Notes under the pieces: generated by a model
The model's database searches: none
The model's input: the letters and a program-made list of their open reading frames with translations, nothing else
Told to the model about the DNA's origin: nothing
Made by a program: the position numbers and the translations under genes
Part shown: positions 54,577-64,000 of the stretch, one piece after another
Position numbering within the stretch: the first letter of the stretch is position 1
Layout: each line of letters opens with the position of its first letter
Source: Aristolochia californica
Taxonomy: Eukaryota; Streptophyta; Magnoliopsida; Piperales; Aristolochiaceae
Length of the DNA stretch: 64,000 bases
Direction of reading: 5' to 3'
Assembly (NCBI GenBank): GCA_029961685.1
Contig: JARWKL010000002.1
Span: 33,944,908-34,008,907 of the forward strand

Positions 54577-55024
54577 TGTTATGGACTCCATAGCATCGAG
54601 AGTAGCTGATAGACATAGAGGGTGACTTGTGTAATTTTCGGATTTCATACTTAGTGGCATGTGGATGTAATTTTTCTAAAATCTATGTCTTTTGGCGTTG
54701 GCTTTGTAAGGCACGGCCTGGTTTTATAAGGGGAGTGAATGAAATGAAAGGGAAAGTAATTTCAGTAGTATAATCGAGATCAGGTTCTCTCTCTAAATCG
54801 AGGCCTAAGGAGGAGCTCCTTTGAAAGCTCAATCTATCCACGGTTTCACTCTTCTGCCTCACTGGAATAACCAGCAACCTCAATGTCTCTCTTTCTCTTC
54901 TCTCTGAACTCGCCAACAACTATTGGACGTTCTAAGAGACACAATGCACTTCCTTCATCGTCTTCAACATTGGAACCCAGAGGAGAACATCGGGTGACTC
55001 GATCCATGGCTAGAGAACCCAACA
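54577..55024 (+). repeat. 5' LTR of chromovirus G
   Basis: TGTTATGGACTCC to GAACCCAACA, 448 bp, TG/CA ends. It contains the gag start at 55006. Confidence 0.95.
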
Positions 55025-55027
55025 TCG

Positions 55028-55043
55028 TGGTATCAGATAGGAC
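55028..55043 (+). promoter_or_regulatory. Primer binding site of chromovirus G
   Basis: TGGTATCAGATAGGAC starts 3 bases (TCG) after the LTR. The first 10 bases match the initiator-Met type. Confidence 0.85.
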
Positions 55044-55548
55044 CACCTTGGATGATTCTTCCTCTCCATCTGATCTGCGTACTGCCATTGACACAATGCA
55101 AGATACCCAGGCTGCTTTCCAGGCCCAAATGAACCAACTTCAGGAGACTTTGCTCTAGCTTCTCCAAGCTTAGGGACCCCGAGAAGCTCCCCATCAGAAT
55201 AGTTTCCCCCACCCACCAGAACTATCTACTCTGTCCCCCCCACCAGTGCCTCCCCCGCATCCTCATCACTTCCACCCAGGGGCCTCTCTCAGCACTGGTA
55301 CTTCCAACGTGCCAAGGTACACCAAATTGTAGTTTTTGACCTGTGATGGGTCCACTGACCCATTACTGTGGTTACATCGCTATGACCACTTCTTTTGGCA
55401 CCAACAAACTTAGCCAGAGGAACGGGTCTCTTTAGCCGCCTTCCACATGCTCAATGAAGCGTTGCTGTGGTATACCCAATTCAATTCGGAGCATCAAGTG
55501 CATGATTGGGACATGTTCAAGGCCGAATGCATGCTGCGGTTTGGTCCA

Positions 55549-55572
55549 CCCCCCCCCCCCCCCCCCCCCCCC
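55549..55572 (+). repeat. Poly-C tract, 24 C, inside gag
   Basis: It lies between CGGTTTGGTCCA and TTGAGGCATATCAG. The corresponding place in other copies codes for SSNPVGELINYKQTGT-like sequence. Confidence 0.9.
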
Positions 55573-56010
55573 TTGAGGCATATCAGAAACAATTTCAAGA
55601 ACGACTCGCCCGCGCCAGTGCCTTTGTGTGTCCAAGCCAGCACGTTCCTTTGTTTACTGCTGGTTTGGTGGAGGCTCTATGCCTTGAAGTAGAATTGCTG
55701 GGGGGGGCCTTCCCTAGCCCATGCAATGAATTTGGCCTGGAAACTAGATACTAAACACAGAATTCTGAAGGACTCCTTGCTCCGTCGCCCACCTTCGCCG
55801 AACAGAATGTCCACTGGTACAACCCCAGCTCACAACACTCCTCTGTACCCAGCACCTCCCACCTCCCATCCAACAGGGACTTCCAGGTCCACTCCTCAGC
55901 CTCAATATTTTAAACACCTCTCTCAATCTGAAATGGATCAGCGGTAGGCACATGGCCTCTGTTTTCATTGTGACAAGAAGTACGTCCAAGGCCACTTATG
56001 CAAGAGACTG

Positions 56011-56579
56011 TTTTGGTTAGAGGTCAAGGATCCCGACGACAACCCTTCCCTCGAGGAAGAGTCCGACCCTGAAGAAGAAGAACCCACCATTTCCCTCCAT
56101 GCCATGAAGGGGTTACACGACACTAATACGATGCAGCTATATGCTGGCATCCAGCCTCGTATGTTGCTTGCACTGGTTGACTCAGGTAGCACCCACAATT
56201 TCCTGAGCAAACCAGCAGCCTCGCAGTTGGTGTTGCTAATTCAGCATAACTCGGGTCTGTCCATTGCAGTAGCTAATGGAGCAAAAATTACCAGCGTGGG
56301 GATATGCTCCACCGTTCCATTTGTGATTGAAGGCCACACCTTCATGGCATATTTTCTGGTGATTCGTCTTGCTGGTTTTGATCTAGTGCTCGGCATTAAA
56401 TGGCTGGAGCAGTTGGGACCGATCTTGTGGGACTTTTAGTCCCTTACTATATGACCTTCACCCAGGGTCCACAACAGCTCACACTCCAGGGCACTCATGC
56501 CCCCTTCCAACGCACTCTGAAAAATCTCCACGTGCTGGAATCCGATGATCAGCAGCTCACCCAACTCATTGAGGACTTC
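56011..56579 (+). pseudogene. Aspartic protease of chromovirus G
   Basis: EEEEPTISLHAMKGLHDTNT then LLALVDSGSTHNFLS with an intact D-S-G, SIAVANGAKITSVG and GFDLVLGIKWLEQLGPILWD. A stop at 56437 and frameshift follow; FTQGPQQLTLQGTHAPFQ continues in another frame from 56400 on. Confidence 0.85.
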
Positions 56580-57321
56580 GCTAATTTATTTCAGCAACCT
56601 GCTGCTCTTCCATTGATACGGTCTTGTGATCATCGTATCCGGTTGAAGTTGGGCACTGAACCAGTGGCTGTGTGCCTCTACCGCTACCCTCACTTGCAGA
56701 AAGACGAGATCGAGCGTTAGTGTCAGCTCATGTTAACTCAAGGACTCATTCAGCCCAGCCGTTCGCCCTTCTCGTCACCCTTGCTGTTGGTAAAGAAATC
56801 GGACAAGTCTTGGAGGTTCTGTGTGGACTACAGGGAGATCAATGCTCACACGCTGAAAGATAAATTTCCCATCCCCATGGTGGATGAGCTGCTGGACGAA
56901 CTTCATGGCGCCGCAATTTTTACGAAGCTGGACTTGAAATCTGGCTACCATCAAATCCGTCCACCCTAATGATGTGGAGAAACCAACTTTCTGGACCCAC
57001 CACGGTCACTTTGAGTTCTTTGTGATGCCCCTTGGTCTTTCTAATGCACCGTCCACCTTCTAGGCGTTGATGAATGAGGTATTTCGTCCATTCCACCGCA
57101 AGTTTGTTCTTGTGTTTTTTGACGATATCTTGATCTATAGTCAGCATTGGGCCAACCACGTTCAGCACTTGTGTCAAGTGTTTCATCTACTACGCTCCCA
57201 CCATTTGTTCCTCAACAAATCCAAATGTGAGATGGGCACCTCCGAGGTCGCCTACTTGGGTCATGTGATCTCAGCATCCGGGGTGAAAGTGGACAGCACC
57301 AAAATCCAGTCAGTACTGTAA
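56580..57321 (+). pseudogene. Reverse transcriptase of chromovirus G
   Basis: LYRYPHLQKDEIER, stop, [50 protein letters not shown], a frameshift at 56965, then readable in another frame to about 57060. From 57067 the frame is open again: VLVFFDDILIYSQHW with both Asp residues, and VAYLGHVISASGVK. Three breaks in all. Confidence 0.85.
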
Positions 57322-57720
57322 TGGCCTACTCCGCAGTCGGTAATGGCCTTGCAGGGGTTGCTCGGCTTGTCAGGGAATTGCATAAAGTTTATTCTTGATT
57401 ATGGCCAGATCGCCGCTTTGCTGACCAGCTTACTCAAGCGGAATGGCTTCACCTGGACAAAGGTTGCCAGTTCATCCTTCCACAAGCTGAAACAGTCCTT
57501 AGCTTCTGCCCTGGTTCTCCAACTTCCAAATTTTACGGAACCGTTCATTATTGAATGTGATGCTTCCGGTGGGGGCATAGGTACAGTCCTACACCAGCAC
57601 GGCCATCCATGGCGTACTTCTACCACCACTTGGCCCACACCACCACAAGTTAGCTGCCTATGAATGGGAACTCATCGGCTTAGCTAAGGCCATTCAACAT
57701 TGGAGGCCCTACTTGGGTTG
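57322..57720 (+). pseudogene. RNase H of chromovirus G, C-terminus deleted
   Basis: GLLGLSGNCIKFILDYGQI, then LASALVLQLPNFTEPFIIEC and DASGGGIGTVLHQHGHP. A frameshift (a lost base near 57605) hides YFYHHLAHTTTS and AYEWELIGLAKAIQHWRPYL, which are still legible to 57710. The sequence is cut at the deletion junction near 57720. Confidence 0.8.
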
Positions 57721-57739
57721 TCTCCCCTACCACTGATCG

Positions 57740-58284
57740 ACCAGGCCTAGGGTGAACGGGATACTATGCTGGCACAGGTCAAGAAGAATTTGCAGAGAGC
57801 TCAGAAAACTATGAAGCTCCACTATGACAAGCATTACAGGGACCGTTCTTTTTCTCTGGGAGATTACATTTGGTTGCCCCTCCAGCTTACCGACAACGGT
57901 CACTTACAACAGCTCGTCGGCACAAACTTTCTCCCAAGTATTATGGGCCTTTCCAGGTCTTGGATCGCATTGGCATTGTTGTGTATCGCCTCCAGCTCCC
58001 ACCAGATGCCACTATACATGATTTCTTCCATGTTTCTCTCTTGAGGCCCTTTCACGGTGACTCCCCCATGCTGCATATGCCCTTGCCCCCACTCCATGAA
58101 GGGCGTACTCTTCCTTCCCCTGAACCAGTCTTGCAGGCTCGCTGCGCCCAAGACTCATAGGAGCTGCTCATCTAGTGGTCTGACACAGGATTGCTCCCAA
58201 ACTCATGGGAACCCCTCGAGCAGCCCCGGACCCTTTACCCCACCTTTGAGCTTGAGGACAAGTTCTTTCTCCAGGAGGGGGTGA
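57740..58284 (+). pseudogene. Integrase C-terminus and chromodomain of chromovirus G
   Basis: Starts at DQA-GERDTMLAQVKKNLQRA, the region that follows the integrase core in A, B and [21 protein letters not shown], a frameshift near 57870, [34 protein letters not shown], stops in the chromodomain (ELLI, stop, WSDTGLLPNSWEP), TLYPTFELEDKFFLQEG. The frame enters the 3' LTR and stops after about 5 codons. Confidence 0.85.
58272..58284 (+). promoter_or_regulatory. Polypurine tract of chromovirus G
   Basis: CAGGAGGGGGTGA immediately before the 3' LTR; it is also the QEGV codons of pol. Confidence 0.85.
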
Positions 58285-58728
58285 TGTTATGGACTCCATA
58301 GCATCAAGAGTAGCTGATAGACATAAGAGGGTGACTTGTGTAATTTTTGGATTTCATACTTAGTGGCATGTGGATGTAATTTTTCTGAAATTTATGTCTT
58401 TTGGCATTGGCTGTGAAAGGCACACCCTAGTTTTATAAGGGCCGTGAATGAAATGAAAGGGAAAGTAATTTCAGTACTATAATCGAGATCAGGTTCTCTC
58501 TCTAAATAGAGGCCTAAGGAGGAGCTCCTTTGAAAACTCAATCTATCCTTTCACTCTTCTCCCTCACTGGACTAACCAGCAACCTCCAAGTCTCTCTTTC
58601 TCTTCTCTCTGAACTCGCCAACAACTATTGGACGTTCTAAGAGACACAAAGCACTTCCTTCATTGTCTTCAACACTAGACCCAAAGGAGAACGTCGGGTG
58701 ACTTGATCCATGGCTAGAGAACCCAACA
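58285..58728 (+). repeat. 3' LTR of chromovirus G
   Basis: TGTTATGGACTCC to GAACCCAACA, 444 bp. It carries a silent second copy of the gag start (ATGGCTAGAGAACCC). Confidence 0.95.
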
Positions 58729-59289
58729 TGCTGCTACAACCCACTCTTCCCCCACAGACCCACATTTCAAAATCTGTATTTTGTTTCAAAATTTTCATTA
58801 GCTAGCATTTTGGTACACAAATTGGTGTTCTTCATAGCATTTTTTGAAATCAGGGTACCCAGATAAGAAGCATGCTATTTTCTTTGTTATTGGCCCAACT
58901 CTTCTCTTTTTACGCAGCAGAGTGGTTTATCTTTCTTCAGATCTTGTGAAGAAATCGAGCCTTTTTTTCTGAGGCGGGTCTATTTAGTACTCTCTCAATG
59001 GAATTTTGAGAAATCATGTCTCTGAAATAGTCGATTCATCATCATATCTCATATCTGCTTGAAAATCATTGAAAGTAGATCGTTTCATCAGTGTTTTGGT
59101 CAGAGATGATAGATATAGTTTTACAATGCTCTTAGGGCTACAACTTGATAAAACAAAAGACATAAAAGGAACACATATTTACACTTCTATGTCATCTTTA
59201 TGGAAAATACCATATTTTACACATATGCCACTCCTTTGACGTGTGGGCTTCTTGTCTTGAGCTCGTGGGCTTGAGCCCATCTTCCAACA
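58729..59289 (-). repeat. 3' LTR of copia F, left end uncertain
   Basis: The coding strand begins TGTTGGAAGATGGGCTCAAG at 59289, directly after CTTGAGGGGGAG. This is the same start as the H-family LTRs. The far end is not fixed and may reach the G insertion at 58729 or continue beyond it. No coding match in this stretch. Confidence 0.6.
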
Positions 59290-59302
59290 CTCCCCCTCAA
59301 GC
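59290..59302 (-). promoter_or_regulatory. Polypurine tract of copia F
   Basis: The coding strand AGCTTGAGGGGGAG precedes the LTR. It includes the pol stop codon, as in E. Confidence 0.85.
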
Positions 59303-59692
59303 TGGAGGAGAAAAGATATCATAAATACCCATCTTGCCACATATAAACAATAGGATTTTAGATGTAACGGGTTTAGTGAGAATATCAGCTGCTTTCTCTT
59401 GAGATGACACATGTTTGATAGAAATTATTCCTGCTTGAAACTTCTCCCGTATAAAATGACAATCCACCTCAATATGTTTAGTTCTTTCATGAAAAACTAG
59501 ATTTGAAGTGATATGAATGGCTGCTTGATTATCACAATGCAGATTCATGGACCCCTTTTTATAAAAACCTAGTTTGGTAACAAGGGTGCTGACACATAAA
59601 ATCTCACTAATGGTATGGGCCATAGCTCTATATTCTGCTTTGGCGCTAGATCTTGCAACCACATTTTGCTTCTTACTTTTCCATGTAACCAA
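59297..59692 (-). CDS. RNase H of copia F, open
   Basis: 131 open codons: WKSKKQNVVARSSAKAEYRA (Glu), MNLHCDNQAAIHITSNLVFH (Asp), ERTKHIEVDCHFIREKFQAG, AADILTKPVTS, and the C-terminus CGKMGIYDIFSPPA with TGA in the polypurine region. The domain start with the first Asp lies upstream across a break (59693-59854, where DRKSTSRYCTL and GYCTLVGG-like text is legible). Confidence 0.85.
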   Translation of the reverse strand: MVTWKSKKQNVVARSSAKAEYRAMAHTISEILCVSTLVTKLGFYKKGSMNLHCDNQAAIHITSNLVFHERTKHIEVDCHFIREKFQAGIISIKHVSSQEKAADILTKPVTSKILLFICGKMGIYDIFSPPA

Positions 59693-59854
59693 GTTTCCCC
59701 CAACCAGAGTACAATATCTTGATGTAGATTTTCTATCGTCAGGAGATCAATATGCATTTGAGAAGCCTTCTATGTTGAAGTGCCCATGTTTTTTATACAA
59801 TAATCCTCTTCTTGGAGCTCCTTTTAGATAACGTAATATTCTCTCTAAAGCCTA

Positions 59855-60532
59855 CTAGTGGGTAATTTGTGCTTTGTGCATGAATTGACTCACCACACTT
59901 ACAACATATGTTATGTCTGGCCTAGTTACCGTGAGATAATTCAGTTTTCCCACGAGTCTTTGATATTTGCCAATATCAATATCTTCTTCATTTGTGGCAC
60001 ATAATTTTACATTTGTATCCATAAGTGTGTCAACTGGTCTACAACCCTTCATTCCTATTTCTTCAAGGAGATTCAAGACATATTTCCTTTGAGCCAATAT
60101 TATCCCATGTTTGGATTGAAGAACTTCTATAATCAAAAAATATTTAAGCACGCCAAGGTCTTTATTCTTGAATTCCTTACATATCATTTGCTTCACCTCT
60201 TGTATGCTCAAAGCATCATTACCGGTTAAGATAATATCATCCACGTATACGGCCAATAATATTTTCCCTTTGAACGTATCTTTATAATATACAGAATGAC
60301 CAATTGAGCACCAATGAAAACCAAACCGTATGAGTGTTTGACTAAATATATCAAACCAAGCTCGAGGGGACTGCTTAAGCCCATATAAAGACTTTTTTAA
60401 CCGACATACTGACTCCCCCTCAACCACATAACCAGGTGGTTGAACCATAAAAAATTTCCTCACTGATATCACCATTTGAAAAAGCATTTTTAACATCCAA
60501 CTAATAGGCAGGCCATGAGGAGTTAACAGCAA
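59855..60532 (-). pseudogene. Reverse transcriptase of copia F
   Basis: 225 open codons: GYVVEGESVCRLKKSLYGLK, QSPRAWFDIF, LLAVYVDDIILTGND with intact YVDD, YFLIIEVLQS, GCRPVDTLMDTNVKLC, YQRLVGKLNYLTVTRPDITY. The beginning is frameshifted: WMLKMLFQMVI stands for [10 protein letters not shown] read in the wrong frame, so the N-terminal third at 60533-60737 is recognisable only in pieces ([20 protein letters not shown]). Confidence 0.9.
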
Positions 60533-60737
60533 TAGATAAGATGATGCGTACTAAATTCAATTTTGCAACAGGAGAGAAGGTCTCCTTATAATCTATCCCA
60601 TAGCACTGCGTATAGCCCTTAGCATCCAGTCGAGCTTTAAGACAAGCAACCGATCCATCCAAATTATGTTTAACCAAAAAAACTCATCGACAACCAACCG
60701 GTCTTTTACCTTTTGGGAGTGATGTTAAGTACCAGGT

Positions 60738-61160
60738 TTAGTTTTCGTATAAGACGTGCATTTCTTCATCCATAGCCGCCTTCCATCCTGGATGTCTCAG
60801 GGCCTCCTGATATGACTGCAGAACGGAAGTAGAAGAAAGGGACGCAAGAAACTGAAAACACTCGGAAGAAAAGCGATGGTGAGACATAAAATTTGAGATA
60901 GGATGTGAAGTAGTACAGGAGCGACGTTCTTTTCTTAAAGCAATAGGCTGAGTATCAAATTTAGGCCCATACATAGGAGGAGAAGGATTTACCTCGGGTG
61001 GATCCGACAACTCCACAGGTGAAGGTACGGCTGGTGCATCAGGGGATGGATCCACTTCAAGATTGAATGGCACAAGCGGACAAGGAGTAGTAGAAGGACA
61101 AATCCATCCTGGAGGAGCATCATGGGAGGAGTAGAAGGGGGTGTCCACAAAGAAAGTCAC
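60738..61160 (-). pseudogene. Integrase-RT linker of copia F
   Basis: Pro/Ser-rich text ending VLQSYQEALRHPGWKAAMDE and EMHVLYEN, the usual entry to copia RT. It aligns with SDPPEVSPSPLVIFGP of E (here SDPPEVNPSPPMYGPKF). Confidence 0.8.
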
Positions 61161-61237
61161 AGCCCTAGAGAATCACTAGAGATAAACATCCTCCGAAGGG
61201 TAGGATTGTGACAGACATAATCTTTTTGGGTGCGAGA

Positions 61238-62020
61238 CTACCCCAAAAAAATGCACCTCATAGACCAACGATCAAGTTTATTTTTATGTGGGGATGTAAC
61301 ATGAACAAAACACGTACATCCAAACACTTTCAAAGGAAGAGAAAAAGGATCTTCACCATTAAATAGCACAGAGTAAGGATTTTTATGATGAAGGTCTGAT
61401 GAAGGTAACCTATTAATGAGAAAGCATACTATAAGTATAGCATGAGGCCAATAGAAATAGGGTACCTTCATGGAGTAGAGGAGGCCCCGAGCAACTTCAA
61501 GAAGATGACGATTCTTCCTTTCAGCAACATCATTTTGTTGAGGAGTATAGGCACATGATGTTTGATAAATAAGCCCATTACTCTCACAAAATGATTTGAA
61601 GTCATGAGACATGTTTTCCTTAGCAGATGTAAGGGTTTGAATTTTTTTCCCAAATTGTGTCAAGACCATAGCATGAAAATTTTTAAACAAAGGAAGAATT
61701 TTGTAACGCTCTTTAAATAGATATAACCAAGTCACTCGAGTAAAATCATCAACAAAAATGACAAAATATTTAACTTGGGAAATATTTGAGACTCATAAAG
61801 GGCTCCATACATCAGAATGTATTAGCTCAAATGGAGCAGTACTTGTAGTTGTAAGACGAGGAGAATATATACTCCTGACATGTTTACTTAATTGACAAAC
61901 CTCACAACTGAAATTAGAAAGTCCTTTTAAAGATGGAACCGAAGAACGAAGTGAAGGGGTAGATGGATGACCAAGTCGGTTGTGCCAGTTGGGCCTTAGA
62001 TGTAGTGGACGATACTGCAT
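61238..62020 (-). pseudogene. Integrase of copia F
   Basis: HNRLGHPSTPSLR and CEVCQLSKH make the HHCC finger. HSDVWSPL keeps the first Asp. A stop and shift at about 61790 separate it from the core. In the core LTSAKENMSHDFK replaces the RSDNAKEY block, so the second Asp is lost; TPQQNDVAERKNRH keeps the Glu. FGCTCFVHVTSPHKNKLDR and CIFLG end the domain. Confidence 0.9.
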
Positions 62021-62042
62021 CTAATGGTGGAAGAGTGAAGTA

Positions 62043-62399
62043 CTACAAACCCATCTTTTCAAGACCGCCACCAATCACCCGTTTCGTAGTGAGATCCTGA
62101 AAGACACAGGAAGATGGTGAGAAGGTGATAGAGTAATTTAATTGTTTGGTCAATTGACTAACCGAGAGGAAATTTAAAGGAAATTGAGGAACAAACAAAA
62201 CATCTTGAAGGGTAATAGATGAAGTAAGAGAGGAGGAACCTTTGCCAAGGACCTTGGTTTGGGTACCATCAGCAATAGTAATGAATTTATGAGGATAACA
62301 AGGAGATAAGAACTGCAACAAGTGTTTGTTACCTAATAGATGTTCGGAGGCCCCGGAGTCGATGATCCAAGAGGAAGAGGAAGAAGAGGAAGAAAACAT
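62043..62399 (-). pseudogene. Protease of copia F
   Basis: A Ser run, then SSWIIDSGASEHLLG with intact D-S-G, VLGKGSSSLTSSITL, VLFVPQFPLNFLSVSQLTKQ, and VIGGGLEKMGL with a stop. This is the standard copia protease-to-integrase segment; it aligns fully with E. Confidence 0.85.
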
Positions 62400-62447
62400 A
62401 CCTGAGGCAATAGTAGTGGCAGCAGTAGATGATGAGGGAATAAATGA

Positions 62448-63423
62448 TTACATGAAGGACTTCTTTTTTTGAAATGCAGCATAGTCGTCAACCGTAAGAG
62501 TCACATTTTCGGATGATTCAGCCTTATCTTCATTTTTCTCAATGTTTAACCGAGACTGGGTTGGCAGTGGCCCAATCAAGCTTACCATGAAGTTTCCAGC
62601 ATGATGCCACAAGGTGGTTCTGACGGCCACAATAAGTGCAAAGTTGAGGCCCAGTATGGAAAGAATTCTGACCCGTTCTACCACCTCTATTTTCAGCCCC
62701 TCTCATAGTTCGACCTCCTCTCATATTTCTGCCCTGTCCTCGGGATGAGGAAGATGTTCCCTGATTGCCGGAGAACATCACCGATGGAGCATCAATAGGA
62801 GAAGGAGGGGATGGATCCGGTATCCGAAGTAATGTAGCACTAATATCATCGAAGGATGGAAGAGCAGAAGAACTTAGAAGCTGAGTTTTGGCCACCTCAA
62901 GGTATGGCTTAATATTCGATAAGCAAATGACTGCTGCCAAAGCTTCTCTTTGTCGTTCTTGAAGGGCAATATCAGTGAAATATGGCTGAGCTAGTTTCCA
63001 TTCTTGAAGAAGACCTCAAAACCGTGCCAAAAATTCATGAATATTATCTCCATGTTTCGTATGCAACATGTTTTGTAAGACATCATATATTTTTTTTAAT
63101 GAAGCAGTGCTTGAGTAAAGCTTGGCACAAGTGTCCCATATGTTCTTGGCAGTTTCCAAGTGGACCACATTGTTGGCCATCTGCTCTTCCATGCTATTAA
63201 TGAGCCAACTTATCACCATGTTATCATCCTTAACCCACTTGTAGTAGGACGCTTCGTCTTCATCAATCAGAGGAGGAAAGTTAACACCTAGGTTCAAGAG
63301 GTCACGAGTAATAAGAACCCTCTGAACCGATTGTGACCAGCTCATGTAATTGGAGAGACCTCTAAGTGGAATTGTAGTAATACGGAGTATATCACTCTTA
63401 TTACTATTGTATCCAATCTCCAT
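62448..63423 (-). pseudogene. Gag of copia F
   Basis: ATG at 63423: MEIGYNSNKSDILRITTIPL, LSNYMSWSQSVQRVLITRDL, VISWLINSMEEQMANNVVHL, with an in-frame TGA near 63014 (LARF, stop, GLLQEWKLAQP). RG-rich stretch and one knuckle CTYCGRQNHLVASC follow. A frameshift near 62560 precedes VDDYAAFQKKKSFM and TAA at 62448-62450, in frame with the protease. The stop position matches that of E. Confidence 0.85.
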
Positions 63424-64000
63424 GATGAGGCAAGTAAAATATGGAGGTCAAGGGAAAAGGCCTTCTTCAAAGAAAAATTACTCAATGTAATTTGAAGAAC
63501 CCGTAGACCAAATCAGTCACCAACAAAAGTGAACAAGAACCAATTTCTTTCATGGGGGGAAGTACCAAATTATCAACAAATTTGTGCCTTTAGAAAGTGA
63601 TAATAACATCCAGCCATCACTCAACTTCTCTTGTATTCATAAGAACAAGGAGAAGAAAGTAGATGCAACCGATTAGGCCTTAATCCAAACTCCAACACAA
63701 ACGAACAATAGACAAAAATTTAGAGAAGATTTAACGGCAAACCAAGACACTTGGAAGAGATTTATCTTCAGCTCACGGGAGACTTCAACGTAAAAAAAAT
63801 TCAATTGTTGAAGTTAAAAAAAATGGAACTATAAATGGTAAATGACAGCTGGAATTTCATCAAACATAGAATGGGCATCCAACAACATAACACAAACCCA
63901 TGAGCAACCTTAAGTAGGAGAAGATACAGCAACGTGTGCTGGAATTCTACCTCAAGTGAGATGGATCCAAATTACATAAAGGCAATTGAATTTCACCCAT
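63424..64000 (-). other. Leader or flank upstream of copia F gag
   Basis: Low-GC sequence without open frames or a recognisable primer site; repeats of AACAAAAGTGAACAAG and AAGACACTTGGAAGAG words only. Probably the 5' leader, with the LTR beyond the window. Confidence 0.4.

Larger units (their letters stand above)
55006..55990 (+). pseudogene. Gag of chromovirus G, starting inside the 5' LTR, with poly-C tract
   Basis: ATG at 55006-55008, or an upstream in-frame ATG at 54883, gives MAREPNIVVSDRTTLDDSSS through LTR and primer site. Stops appear at about 55156. FFWHQQT, NEALLWYTQFNSEHQVHDWD and MLRFGPP lead into a 24-C run (55549-55572), after which LEAYQKQFQERLARA resumes in another frame; the 20-odd residues usually between are gone. 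A frameshift near 55700-55730 (G run), then a TAG at about 55946. The zinc knuckle CFHCDKKYVQGHLCKRLF is intact at about 55957-56010. Confidence 0.85.
54577..58728 (+). mobile_element. Chromovirus G: LTR-complete but internally deleted
   Basis: LTRs 54577-55024 and 58285-58728 flank gag, protease, RT, part of RNase H and the integrase C-terminus with chromodomain. RNase H end, integrase zinc finger and DDE core are missing, so the interior is 3.26 kb against 4.3-4.4 kb in A and D. Flanking pentamers TGTTG (54572-54576) and TGCTG (58729-58733) match at 4 of 5, consistent with a target duplication with one change. LTR divergence is about 6% by eye. More GC-rich than its surroundings. Confidence 0.9.
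58729..64000 (-). mobile_element. Copia F: Ty1/copia element, 5' LTR not seen
   Basis: RNase H, RT, linker, integrase, protease and gag in copia order on the minus strand, with polypurine tract and 3' LTR at the left. Same lineage as E: AYTPQQN-AERKNRHLLEVA and LLYSMKVPYFYWPH match almost exactly. No primer site was found up to 64000, so the leader is long or the element is cut there. It is the best preserved copia here, with a full set of RT and RNase H catalytic residues, but it has frameshifts and stops. Confidence 0.85.

Noticed and set aside
1..64000. tRNA or rRNA genes
   Set aside because: The only tRNA-like matches are the short primer binding sites next to LTRs; no cloverleaf or ribosomal sequence was noticed on reading, though a dedicated scan was not possible.

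Overview
The window is a gene-poor, retrotransposon-dominated stretch of a plant nuclear genome. The evidence for a plant is the mix of Ty3/gypsy chromoviruses (gag-PR-RT-RH-INT-chromodomain) and several Ty1/copia lineages with primer sites of the initiator-Met tRNA type, the AT-rich background, and one short exon-like fragment resembling a plant Raf/CTR1/EDR1-type kinase. The species cannot be named from the sequence. I found no intact host gene, no tRNA or rRNA gene and no CRISPR array. Every retrotransposon reading frame seen carries stops, frameshifts, deletions or lost catalytic residues.

Layout. 1-1.6 kb: copia RT/RNase H tail, polypurine tract and LTR start (+). 1.6-6.8 kb: chromovirus A (-). 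6.8-9.3 kb: non-autonomous copia-like element H1 (-), lying against copia I (9.3-10.7 kb, -). 10.7-12.1 kb: non-repeat-looking DNA with the kinase-like exon. 12.1-15.9 kb: copia fragment J, H-family elements H2 and H3 (-) with a 58-bp tandem array, and other LTR scraps. 15.9-22.6 kb: chromovirus B inserted in chromovirus C (both -). 23.0-41 kb: two copies of a long repeat (Dup1, Dup2). Dup2 is interrupted by chromovirus D (25.19-30.30 kb, -, perfect 5-bp target duplication) and copia E (33.88-39.74 kb, +, perfect 5-bp target duplication). 41.3-48.1 kb: H4 (+), copia L (+), copia K (-), an extremely AT-rich spacer, and H5 (+) with its own tandem array. 48.1-53.8 kb: Dup3, the third copy of the long repeat, without the D and E insertions. 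53.7-54.5 kb: a minisatellite-bearing repeat. 54.58-58.73 kb: chromovirus G (+), which has lost its integrase core. 58.7-64 kb: copia F (-), running off the window.

How the parts relate. A, B, C, D and G are one chromovirus family. LTRs are about 360-450 bp, start TGTTATGGACTCC, and gag appears to begin inside the 5' LTR and read through the primer site. In A and B the pol frame also runs into the 3' LTR. Hand-counted LTR divergence is about 4% in D, 6% in G, 7% in E and 8% in A, so D looks youngest. The H elements share the LTR start, polypurine tract and last RNase H codons with copia F but show no other pol sequence, so they look like non-autonomous partners of an F-type copia. Their doubled polypurine/LTR edge and variable 58-bp array are the most unusual structures here. 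All identity figures are by eye; searches and alignments were not possible.
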